NCBI GenBank assembly: GCA_002448875.1 | Contig: DKAS01000168.1 | Location: 1 to 9,294 of the forward strand | Direction of reading: 5' to 3' | Length of the DNA: 9,294 bases | Origin: Proteobacteria bacterium UBA6920 | GTDB taxonomy: Bacteria; Pseudomonadota; Gammaproteobacteria; SG8-11 | Part shown: piece by piece, positions 1 to 5,801 of the stretch | Layout of the letters: each line of letters begins with the position of its first letter | Numbering within the stretch: the first letter of the stretch is position 1 | The notes under the pieces: model-generated | Databases searched by the model: none | What the model was told of the DNA's origin: nothing | Seen by the model: only the letters and a program-made list of their open reading frames with translations | Made by a program: the position numbers and the translations under genes

Positions 1-578
1 TTCTGGAAATCATCGACGGCATGGCCATGGACCTGGAGGGTCGACGCTACGCAACTTTTGCGGAACTGAGCCTGTATTGTTACCGTGTCGCCAGCGTCGT
101 CGGCTTGCTGGCGGCGGAAATATTCGGTTATACGCAGGAGCGCACCCTGCAGTACGCGCGCGATCTGGGCATGGCGTTCCAACTGACCAATATTCTGCGT
201 GATGTGCGGGAGGATGCCGCCCGCGGACGCATCTATCTGCCGCAGGATGAACTGCGTCGTTTCGCCGTCAGTGAACAGGACATACTGCAGCACCGCAGCA
301 GCGCGCAGACCCGCGCCCTGTTCGAGTTCCAGGCGCAGCGCGCCGAAGACTACTACACCCGCGCATACCGCCAGCTGCCTGACGCCGACCGCTATGCGCA
401 ACGCAGTGGACTGATCATGGCGGCGGTCTATCACGCCCTGCTGGAGGAAATACGCAAGCGCGACTACGACGTGCTCGGCGGCCGCGTCAGGGTGACCACG
501 GCCAGGAAACTCTGGCTGGCCTACCAGACGGCGCGCCGGGAAAAGATGCTGTATCTGCGCGCGGGCGCCCCGGCATGA
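1..578 (+). CDS. hpnD: Presqualene diphosphate synthase, 3' part (HpnD)
   Basis: This is the C-terminal part of a trans-isoprenyl diphosphate (squalene/phytoene) synthase. The frame is open from base 3 to a TGA at 576-578, and the start lies left of the window; about 191 residues remain of a family usually near 280. The first Asp-rich motif is lost. The second is clear in NILRDVREDAARGRIYLP (about residues 69-86 of the visible part), which binds Mg2+ and diphosphate. The DGMAMDL and YCYRVASVVG segments are also typical of the family. HpnD condenses two farnesyl diphosphates to presqualene diphosphate, the first committed step of bacterial squalene and hopanoid synthesis. The next gene is hpnE, 34 nt downstream on the same strand, which favours HpnD over phytoene synthase CrtB. 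The assignment rests on motifs and context; hpnC would be expected upstream but is outside the window. Confidence 0.88.
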   Translation, partial: LEIIDGMAMDLEGRRYATFAELSLYCYRVASVVGLLAAEIFGYTQERTLQYARDLGMAFQLTNILRDVREDAARGRIYLPQDELRRFAVSEQDILQHRSSAQTRALFEFQAQRAEDYYTRAYRQLPDADRYAQRSGLIMAAVYHALLEEIRKRDYDVLGGRVRVTTARKLWLAYQTARREKMLYLRAGAPA

Positions 579-612
579 GCCCCGCGTCCGGCGGCTGAGC
601 GGCAACGCGGCC

Positions 613-1950
613 ATGACGCAACAGCACGCTGTACACATCGTCGGCGGTGGCTGGGCGGGCCTGGCCACCGCGGTGCAATTGTGTGAAAACGGCATTCCGC
701 CGCTGCTCATCGAAGCCTCGCGGCAGTTGGGCGGCACGACCCGCCGCATTGCCTTCGACGGCGCGCCGGTGGAACAATCGCCGGTCATGCTGTTTGCCGG
801 CTACCATCATGTCATGCACCTGTTTCGCCTGCTGAAGATCAGGGAAAACCAGCACTATATCCGCATCCCCTTCGATATCATACTGCGGCGCAAACGCCGC
901 ACCAAATTCCGTTTCCGCCAGCATGCGCTGCCGGCACCCTATGGCGTGATCAGCGGCCTGCTGCTGGCGCGCGGCCTGTCGTGGAGCGACAAGATGGCAG
1001 TGCTGCGCCTGTTGCGCGCCGTACGCGGCAACAGCACGCGCCCCGAGCAGGACATGCCGGTCAATGAATTACTGCACCAGCAAAAGCAGGGGGAACGCGC
1101 CATTCGTTTTTTCTGGCGCCCGCTTTGCCGCATGTTCCTGCATTGCGATACGCAGCGCGCGTCCACCCTCGCCTTCCTGGATATGCTTGACTGGTTGTTT
1201 CTCAGCGACCAGGGCAACAGCGATGTGCTGCAGCTGAAAACAGACATTGGCGGCATCTTCACCGATCGCGCCATGGATTTTATCGAGCAAAAGGGCGGCG
1301 CGGTGAAACTGGGGCATCAGGTGACCGGTCTGCAGGTGGCCGGCGATCGCCTGCTGGGACTACGCACCGATGACAGTGAGCTGGCGGCGGACAAAGTCGT
1401 GCTCGCCGCCGGCGCGGCTGGCAGCGCCGCGCTGCTGACCGACTTGGTCGCCATGCGGGACCCGCTGGCGGCCTTCGCCCAATTGACCTTCCCCGCGCTG
1501 GCCACCGTGTATGTGAAATACCCACGGCAGACCCTGCTGCCCTCGCCCCTGCTGCATACTATGGGAACCCTGGGTCAGTGGCTGGTCGACAAACGCCTGC
1601 AGGGATTGCCAGGCACCATGGCGGTACACGCGCTGGAAAAACCGCAACAACCCCTGCCCCAGGACGACGAGCTGCTGACTATGCAGATTGTCACCCAGTT
1701 GCACGTCCTGTTTCCCCATTGGCGGATGCCGCTGACCAGCCAGGTGGCGCGCACGCCCGCCGCGCTGCTGGCCGCTACGGTTCACTACCGGCAGCACCAG
1801 CCGGCAGCGGCCACGCCCATCACGGGTCTGTGGCTAGCCGGAGATTTTGTCCGCCACGGACCCCTGCCTTCACTGGAGTCGGCGGTGGCCTGTGGGCTGG
1901 CCTGCGCCGATGCGGTCGCTAACAGCGTGTCGGATCCCACTCCCCCGTAA
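613..1950 (+). CDS. hpnE: Hydroxysqualene dehydroxylase (HpnE), FAD-dependent
   Basis: This 445-residue FAD-dependent amine oxidase/desaturase-like protein reduces hydroxysqualene to squalene, the last step of the HpnC-HpnD-HpnE route feeding hopanoid synthesis. The N-terminal Rossmann dinucleotide motif reads VGGGWAGLA (residues 10-18), followed by a strand ending in E35 (LLIEAS) and a QLGG turn, as in FAD-binding desaturases. The FFWRPLC segment (about 166-172) is typical of HpnE. The C-terminal FAD motif GLWLAGDFV...LESAV lies at about 405-425. Length is normal for the family. The start at 613 puts the Rossmann motif at the usual distance from the N-terminus, although its ribosome-binding site is weak, so translation may be coupled to hpnD. 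One oddity: the region after the second strand reads VEQSPVMLFAGY (53-64), where HpnE proteins usually carry a DNGQH-type motif. Function is therefore confident by family and context, less so by catalytic detail. Confidence 0.85.
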   Translation: MTQQHAVHIVGGGWAGLATAVQLCENGIPPLLIEASRQLGGTTRRIAFDGAPVEQSPVMLFAGYHHVMHLFRLLKIRENQHYIRIPFDIILRRKRRTKFRFRQHALPAPYGVISGLLLARGLSWSDKMAVLRLLRAVRGNSTRPEQDMPVNELLHQQKQGERAIRFFWRPLCRMFLHCDTQRASTLAFLDMLDWLFLSDQGNSDVLQLKTDIGGIFTDRAMDFIEQKGGAVKLGHQVTGLQVAGDRLLGLRTDDSELAADKVVLAAGAAGSAALLTDLVAMRDPLAAFAQLTFPALATVYVKYPRQTLLPSPLLHTMGTLGQWLVDKRLQGLPGTMAVHALEKPQQPLPQDDELLTMQIVTQLHVLFPHWRMPLTSQVARTPAALLAATVHYRQHQPAAATPITGLWLAGDFVRHGPLPSLESAVACGLACADAVANSVSDPTPP

Positions 1951-1967
1951 CCCGTCCCCAGGTCGCT

Positions 1968-1994
1968 TTTACCACTATTAAGACGGGGTATAAT
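1968..1994 (+). promoter_or_regulatory. Sigma70-like promoter upstream of the GGDEF gene
   Basis: A perfect -10 hexamer TATAAT lies at 1989-1994, with a fair -35 TTTACC at 1968-1973 (4 of 6 matches). The spacer is 15 nt, shorter than the ideal 17. It sits in the 134-nt gap between hpnE and the diguanylate cyclase gene and points toward the latter, implying a transcript starting near 2001 with a leader of about 85 nt. An inverted repeat, CCCGTC at 1951-1956 and GACGGG at 1982-1987, brackets the -35 region. It could be an operator or chance. No T-run follows it, so it is not an intrinsic terminator for hpnE. Confidence 0.5.
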
Positions 1995-2053
1995 CATCAT
2001 TTCACACACTTTATCTCGCTAAACCGTGGGTGATTTGGCACGCAATTCGCATT

Positions 2054-2079
2054 TTGTCCCTGGGGAGAACTCAGGACAA
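2054..2079 (+). promoter_or_regulatory. Leader hairpin covering the ribosome-binding site
   Basis: TTGTC (2054-2058) pairs with GACAA (2075-2079), and after one bulged C, CTG (2060-2062) pairs with CAG (2072-2074). This gives an 8-bp stem with a 9-nt loop GGGAGAACT. The Shine-Dalgarno-like AGGA (2073-2076), 8 nt before the ATG at 2085, lies inside the 3' arm, and the loop carries a GGA. A closed hairpin would therefore hide the ribosome-binding site. A GGA in a loop over an RBS is the kind of target bound by CsrA/RsmA, but that regulator is inferred only. The pairing is seen in the sequence; its function is not shown. Confidence 0.35.
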
Positions 2080-2084
2080 GGCCT

Positions 2085-3014
2085 ATGGCGACGCTTACCA
2101 ATGCGACACAAACTGACACGGGCACAGCGGTATTCAAATCCGTCACCCTGCCCGCGGTTTCCCACAGTGAGGCCGCCGCCAAATCCGGCTACAGTTCCGA
2201 CGAGCTGCTGAAACTCAACACCCAGCTGCAATCGACCCTGGACCTGGAAGAGCTGTTCGAAATCTTTTCACAGCAGGTCAGACGTTACGTGGTGTTCGAC
2301 AGCATGCGTTTTCATCTCGAACCGCAGGTCACGAAAATCAAGATCGGCCGAGATTATCCGCACAGTGCCAGCTACGCCATGGTCAGCCAGGAGCACAAAC
2401 TGGGCGACGTGGCGTTTACCCGCCGCAAACCTTTTACCGCCGCGGAAAGCGCCAACCTGGAATTGCTGCTGCGTCACCTGGTCTATCCCCTGCGCAATGC
2501 CCTGCTTTATCGCCGCGCCCTGCTCGATGCCCGTAAGGATCCGCTGACCGGAATGAAAAACCGCGCTGCCCTGGACGAAGCCATGCAGCGTGAACTGGGC
2601 CTGGCCAAGCGCTACCATACGCCGTTGTCCATCATCATCCTCGACATCGACCACTTCAAGGTCATCAATGATTCCTATGGCCACAGCATCGGCGACTGCC
2701 TGCTGAAACAGCTGGCCGAAAGCACCGTCGATTGCATCCGCCGCTCGGATATGCTGTTCCGCTATGGCGGCGAGGAATTCGTCATTCTGCTCAACAACAC
2801 CGATATCCACGGGGCCAACCGGCTGGCGGAACGCGTACGGCGTAAGATCGAGCGTCTGGAAAATCTCTGCGGTCGTGGCATCGGCATGACCGTCAGCGCC
2901 GGCGTCGCCACCACCCGCGATTCCGATAACGAAAATTCCCTGTTCGAACGCGCCGACCAGGCGCTGTACCGCGCCAAGGAAGAAGGCCGCAACCGTATTG
3001 CCGTCGCCGACTGA
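2085..3014 (+). CDS. Diguanylate cyclase with degenerate N-terminal sensor domain
   Basis: This 309-residue soluble protein is predicted to make cyclic di-GMP from two GTP. The C-terminal GGDEF domain (about 148-306) is complete: DPLTGMKNR (152-160), the metal-binding LDIDHFK (186-192), the IND..GHSIGD helix, and a GGEEF active-site loop (228-232). An inhibitory I-site RxxD (R219, D222) lies exactly five residues before GGEEF, so product inhibition is expected. Residues about 40-145 (LLKLNTQLQSTLDLEELFEI onward) look like a diverged GAF-type input domain, and the first about 35 residues are probably disordered. There are no membrane segments or EAL domain. The ATG at 2085 follows an AGGA placed 8 nt upstream and partly buried in a hairpin. 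It has its own promoter-like sequence, so it is probably not just co-transcribed with hpnE. The input signal cannot be read from the sequence. Confidence 0.9.
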   Translation: MATLTNATQTDTGTAVFKSVTLPAVSHSEAAAKSGYSSDELLKLNTQLQSTLDLEELFEIFSQQVRRYVVFDSMRFHLEPQVTKIKIGRDYPHSASYAMVSQEHKLGDVAFTRRKPFTAAESANLELLLRHLVYPLRNALLYRRALLDARKDPLTGMKNRAALDEAMQRELGLAKRYHTPLSIIILDIDHFKVINDSYGHSIGDCLLKQLAESTVDCIRRSDMLFRYGGEEFVILLNNTDIHGANRLAERVRRKIERLENLCGRGIGMTVSAGVATTRDSDNENSLFERADQALYRAKEEGRNRIAVAD

Positions 3015-3031
3015 GATCGCCGCTGTTCGCT

Positions 3032-3053
3032 CCACCCGTCATCGCCAGGGTGG
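3032..3053 (+). repeat. GC-rich inverted repeat between GGDEF and HAD genes
   Basis: CCACCC (3032-3037) and GGGTGG (3048-3053) form a perfect 6-bp stem with a 10-nt loop, 18 nt after the diguanylate cyclase stop. No T-run follows, so it is not a canonical intrinsic terminator, but it might slow transcription or protect the mRNA end. It overlaps a possible GTG start at 3050 for the next gene, which is one reason to prefer the ATG at 3086. Confidence 0.35.
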
Positions 3054-3085
3054 TCAACGCCGCGCGGACACGTTATGCTCGGCCG

Positions 3086-3934
3086 ATGTCGTCCACATAC
3101 ACCTGCGCCCTGTTCAGCGACCTTGATCGCACCCTGCTGCCTAACGGCAGACAAGCCGAATCTCCCCTGGCCAGACCACTGCTGCGCAAACTGGCGGGGC
3201 ATGCGCCGCTGCTGCTGGCGTATGTCAGCGGCCGGCATCTGCAGTTGTTGCGCGCTGCCATCAGCGACTACGCCCTGCCGGAACCGAGCTATGCCGTCGG
3301 CGATGTGGGCAGCAGCATCTACCAGATCAACGCCGGCCACTGGCTTCCCTGGCAGCACTGGCAGCAACACATCGCCGCCGACTGGCAGGGCGCCGGGCAC
3401 GAGGATCTGCGCCGCCTGTTTGCCGATCTCGATCCGCTGACACTGCAGGAACCGGCCAAGCAGAACACCTTCAAACTCAGCTATTATCTGCCGCTGCAGG
3501 CGGACGCCCGCGCCATCATCGGCGAACTGCAGCAGCGCCTGCTGCAGGCCGGCATCCGCGGCAGCGTCATTTGGAGCATAGACGAGGAGGCGCAGTGCGG
3601 CCTGCTGGACGTTTTACCCGCGTCCGCCACCAAATTGCACGCCATCGAATACTTGTTACGGCACCATGATATTCCGCCACGGCAGGCGGTATTTGCCGGT
3701 GACAGCGGCAACGATTTGCCGGTCATCGCCAGCGGCCGCATACCCAGCGTGCTGGTGCGCAACAGCCAGGATGAGGTGATCGCCGAGGCACGGCGCCTGG
3801 CCGACGACAGCGGCACACCGCAGAACCTTTATATCGCCCGTGGGGACTTTTTCGGTATGAATGGCAATTATGCCGCCGGGGTGCTGGAGGGTTTCCTGCA
3901 CTATCTGCCCCAGTACCGGCACTGGCTTGATTGA
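3086..3934 (+). CDS. HAD-IIB phosphatase, sucrose-6-phosphate phosphatase-like
   Basis: This 282-residue haloacid dehalogenase-type phosphatase has all four motifs. Motif I is SDLDRT (11-16, nucleophile D12, acid D14). Motif II is S48 in AYVSGR. Motif III is K183 in SATKLHAIEYL. Motif IV is GDSGND (205-210). The VGDVGSSIY segment (71-79), KLSYYL (130-135) and GLLDVLPASATK (172-183) match the cap and core pattern of the sucrose-phosphate phosphatase group. The likely reaction is dephosphorylation of a sugar phosphate such as sucrose-6-phosphate, possibly for an osmolyte. Glucosylglycerol- or mannosylglycerate-phosphate phosphatase is an alternative. No partner synthase is in the window, so substrate is inference. 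The ATG at 3086 was chosen because it places motif I ten residues in. An in-frame GTG at 3050 would add 12 residues but lies in a hairpin. Neither start has a good ribosome-binding site. Confidence 0.75.
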   Translation: MSSTYTCALFSDLDRTLLPNGRQAESPLARPLLRKLAGHAPLLLAYVSGRHLQLLRAAISDYALPEPSYAVGDVGSSIYQINAGHWLPWQHWQQHIAADWQGAGHEDLRRLFADLDPLTLQEPAKQNTFKLSYYLPLQADARAIIGELQQRLLQAGIRGSVIWSIDEEAQCGLLDVLPASATKLHAIEYLLRHHDIPPRQAVFAGDSGNDLPVIASGRIPSVLVRNSQDEVIAEARRLADDSGTPQNLYIARGDFFGMNGNYAAGVLEGFLHYLPQYRHWLD

Positions 3935-3952
3935 AAGGAATATCGCGCTGCG

Positions 3953-5395
3953 CTAGTGCCGGGGCAAAGTACGCTGGACCACCGCCAGCAGCGTTGCCAG
4001 GTCTATGGGTTTGGTGATGTAGTCATCGAAACCGGCGCGTTTTGCCTGTGCCAGTTCTTCCTGCATGGCGTGGGCGCTGAGGGCGATGACGGGTATGGCC
4101 GCCGTGGCCGGATCTTCCCGCAGCGTGCGCAAAACGCTGTAACCGTCCATGTCGGGCAATTCGATGTCCAATAAAATCAGGTCCGGCTTGCGGGCACGAA
4201 TTTCCGCCAGGCCCTGGTTGGCGTTTTCCATCAAGGTCAACTGGCAATCCGGCAGTTTACGCAGCATTCTCTCCACCAACCGGCGGTTGGCCGCATTGTC
4301 CTCGATATAGATCAGGCGGAAATGGCCCACGTTGCCTGCGGCCGCGGTTTCGGCCGGGGCTGCGGTTGGCACGGCCGGCCGCGGGACCGGCTCGGTCAGC
4401 GGAAACTCCACCCAGAAGGTGGTGCCACGATCAAATTTGCTGTCGAATCCTATCCTGCCGTGCATCGCCGTCACCAGCTTGCGGGTGAGATAGAGTCCCA
4501 CACCCGCGCCTCTGCTGTTGTCGATAGGGGGATTCATCTGCACAAAGGGCTGAAAAACCCGCGTTTGATCCACCAACGCGATACCCGGCCCATCGTCGGC
4601 GATGCTGATGCGCGCGGTCTGCGCCGGCGTTTTTTCCACCTGAATCCGCACCCGGCCCGCGGGTCGATTGAAACGGATCGCGTTGGATACCAGTTGCGAC
4701 AGGATCTGGACCATGCGGAACTCGTCGATGGACAGGCTTAGGGCGTCCGCCGGCGGCAACTGGATATCGATATCGAATTTTCTCGCCAAGGCCGCCCACT
4801 GGGAGACGGCGATCGTTATTGCGTCCTGCAGCACCACTGGCTGCGGCTTGAATCTGACCTGTCCAGCATCAAGCTTGGCCAGATCGACAATGGAGTTAAT
4901 CATCGACAGCAGCAGCTTGCCGGCATCGCCGATACTTTCGACATATTCAAGCTGGGAGGACGTCAGCGATTCCTTTTCCAGATCCAGCAACTGACTGAAT
5001 CCCAGAATCGCGTTCAACGGGGAACGCAGTTGATGACCCATGCGCGTGAAGAAATCCGCGCCATGGGCCAACGCCGGGTCCGGCGCCGCCATGGGAGCGA
5101 CGCCGTCTGCGCCGCTGGCGGGGTGGTAGCTGGCGCTGATGTCCCGGGTTTGCAACAGTTTCTGCAGCCTGTCTTCCAGGCCGGCCTGGGCCTGTTGCAG
5201 CTGACGGCAATAGGCTTTCAATTCGCCGTTCTGCAACTCCTGTTCTATCAGGCGCACGCGCAATTCGTGTATTTTCTGGGAAATTTGTTCGGGAGCCAGA
5301 CCGATGACGATATCGTTGCCCGCCTCGCCGACTTGCGCTTCGGCCAGTCGGCGATAGGGGGTGAAATCCTCGATCGGAGAGTTTGACTTAGCCAC
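3953..5395 (-). CDS. Soluble hybrid histidine kinase with C-terminal receiver
   Basis: This 480-residue signalling kinase has no membrane segments. Residues about 34-82 are rich in E, Q, L and R and probably form a coiled coil. A linker leads to HisKA with H-box MGHQLRSPLNAILG (119-132; phospho-acceptor H121). The HATPase domain has an N-box around N238, G1 motif DDGPGI (267-272) and G2 motif GAGVGLYL (296-303). After an Ala/Pro-rich linker (335-355) comes a receiver domain with acidic pair E365/D366, phospho-acceptor D410 in LILLDIELPDMDGY, S440 and K462. All catalytic residues are present. It should autophosphorylate on His and relay to its own Asp, then to an unseen Hpt protein or partner. 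No PAS, GAF or periplasmic sensor is recognisable, so the signal may come through the coiled coil. The start is GTG at 5395; upstream in this frame a stop appears within nine codons and no ATG is present. It converges on the HAD phosphatase gene, 18 nt apart. Confidence 0.9.
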   Translation of the reverse strand: MAKSNSPIEDFTPYRRLAEAQVGEAGNDIVIGLAPEQISQKIHELRVRLIEQELQNGELKAYCRQLQQAQAGLEDRLQKLLQTRDISASYHPASGADGVAPMAAPDPALAHGADFFTRMGHQLRSPLNAILGFSQLLDLEKESLTSSQLEYVESIGDAGKLLLSMINSIVDLAKLDAGQVRFKPQPVVLQDAITIAVSQWAALARKFDIDIQLPPADALSLSIDEFRMVQILSQLVSNAIRFNRPAGRVRIQVEKTPAQTARISIADDGPGIALVDQTRVFQPFVQMNPPIDNSRGAGVGLYLTRKLVTAMHGRIGFDSKFDRGTTFWVEFPLTEPVPRPAVPTAAPAETAAAGNVGHFRLIYIEDNAANRRLVERMLRKLPDCQLTLMENANQGLAEIRARKPDLILLDIELPDMDGYSVLRTLREDPATAAIPVIALSAHAMQEELAQAKRAGFDDYITKPIDLATLLAVVQRTLPRH

Positions 5396-5643
5396 GATGG
5401 TGACAGTCCCAATCCAGCATTATTGTGATTATTACTTCTACCCTTTACCCCTTCCCCTTGCATCTGCTCCCGTAGGCAACACCATCGATCGCTACCGTCA
5501 TCAAGTGCCGTATGCGGCCAGGGGCGGTTTTCCCGCGCAACAACCGGCTCCTGCGCATACGCATTCACCGTGGTACTGACGGACACCCTGGAACAAAGAT
5601 ACTGACTTGAGACTGGAGCCGATGTACGGACTTACTTCTCGTT

Positions 5644-5672
5644 ATTTTAAGACAATCTTAATCTGCCTTAAA
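5644..5672 (-). promoter_or_regulatory. Possible kinase promoter in the AT-rich island
   Basis: Read on the - strand, TTTAAG (5672-5667; 3 of 6 matches to TTGACA) is followed after 17 nt by TAAAAT (5649-5644; 5 of 6 matches to TATAAT). This points toward the hybrid histidine kinase and would give a leader of about 240 nt. The inverted repeat TTAAG/CTTAA (5647-5661) overlaps the -10 region and could be a regulator site. The match is weak, and other AT-rich hexamers nearby would serve as well. Confidence 0.25.
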
Positions 5673-5723
5673 AGTTAACTATAATAGTCATGATTTAAAA
5701 AGCAAGTTGAATTTAGAAAATAG

Positions 5724-5743
5724 TTGTTGCCGTTGCACAACAA
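5724..5743 (-). terminator. Weak stem-loop, possible terminator of the flavoprotein operon
   Basis: TTGTTG (5724-5729) and CAACAA (5738-5743) form a 6-bp stem with an 8-nt loop. Read on the - strand it is followed by CTATTTTCT, a poor U-tract, about 60 nt after the stop of the nitronate-monooxygenase-family gene. The stem is short and AT-rich, so termination would be inefficient. On the + strand a T7 run (5753-5759) follows at 9 nt, too far for a textbook terminator in that direction. Confidence 0.22.
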
Positions 5744-5801
5744 TCGTCTTGATTTTTTTCTGGATGTCTGTCAATGCGTATTACTATTTTAAATAAATGG
5801 T

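Larger units (their letters stand above)
5396..5801. other. 406-nt non-coding region with an AT-rich half
   Basis: This region lies between the nitronate-monooxygenase-family gene and the kinase, both on the - strand. Positions 5396-5640 have ordinary composition; 5641-5810 is only about 28% GC by hand count, far below the neighbours. Visible elements are the inverted repeat TTAAG/CTTAA (5647-5651, 5657-5661), the 8-bp palindrome AGTTAACT (5673-5680), a + strand TATAAT (5680-5685), a - strand TAAAAT (5649-5644) with a weak TTTAAG 17 nt upstream, a hairpin at 5724-5743, and T7 at 5753-5759. It probably holds the kinase promoter and a leader of 200 nt or more. I found no convincing coding sequence on either strand. 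Confidence 0.6.

Noticed and set aside
2021..2085. Possible cyclic di-GMP riboswitch in the diguanylate cyclase leader (AAACC and CACGCAA near each other)
   Set aside because: The rest of the GEMM-I core, including the CACAGGGCAAACC segment and the tetraloop receptor, is absent.
2268..3035. Long open frame (255 codons) on the - strand opposite the diguanylate cyclase gene
   Set aside because: It is antisense to a gene with a full GGDEF domain, has no recognisable motif, and is the kind of frame GC-rich codon bias opens by chance.
3074..3079. TATGCT as a -10 element for the HAD phosphatase
   Set aside because: It lies only 6 nt before the chosen start codon, has no partner -35, and would demand a leaderless mRNA.
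5248..5586. Possible 112-codon gene on the - strand starting at a GTG in the kinase leader
   Set aside because: Half of it overlaps the kinase in another frame, the start lacks a usable ribosome-binding site, and no motif is visible.
5622..5678. 18-codon + strand frame with a GGAG three bases before its ATG
   Set aside because: Very short, with a too-close ribosome-binding site and no upstream promoter of quality; chance is the simplest explanation.
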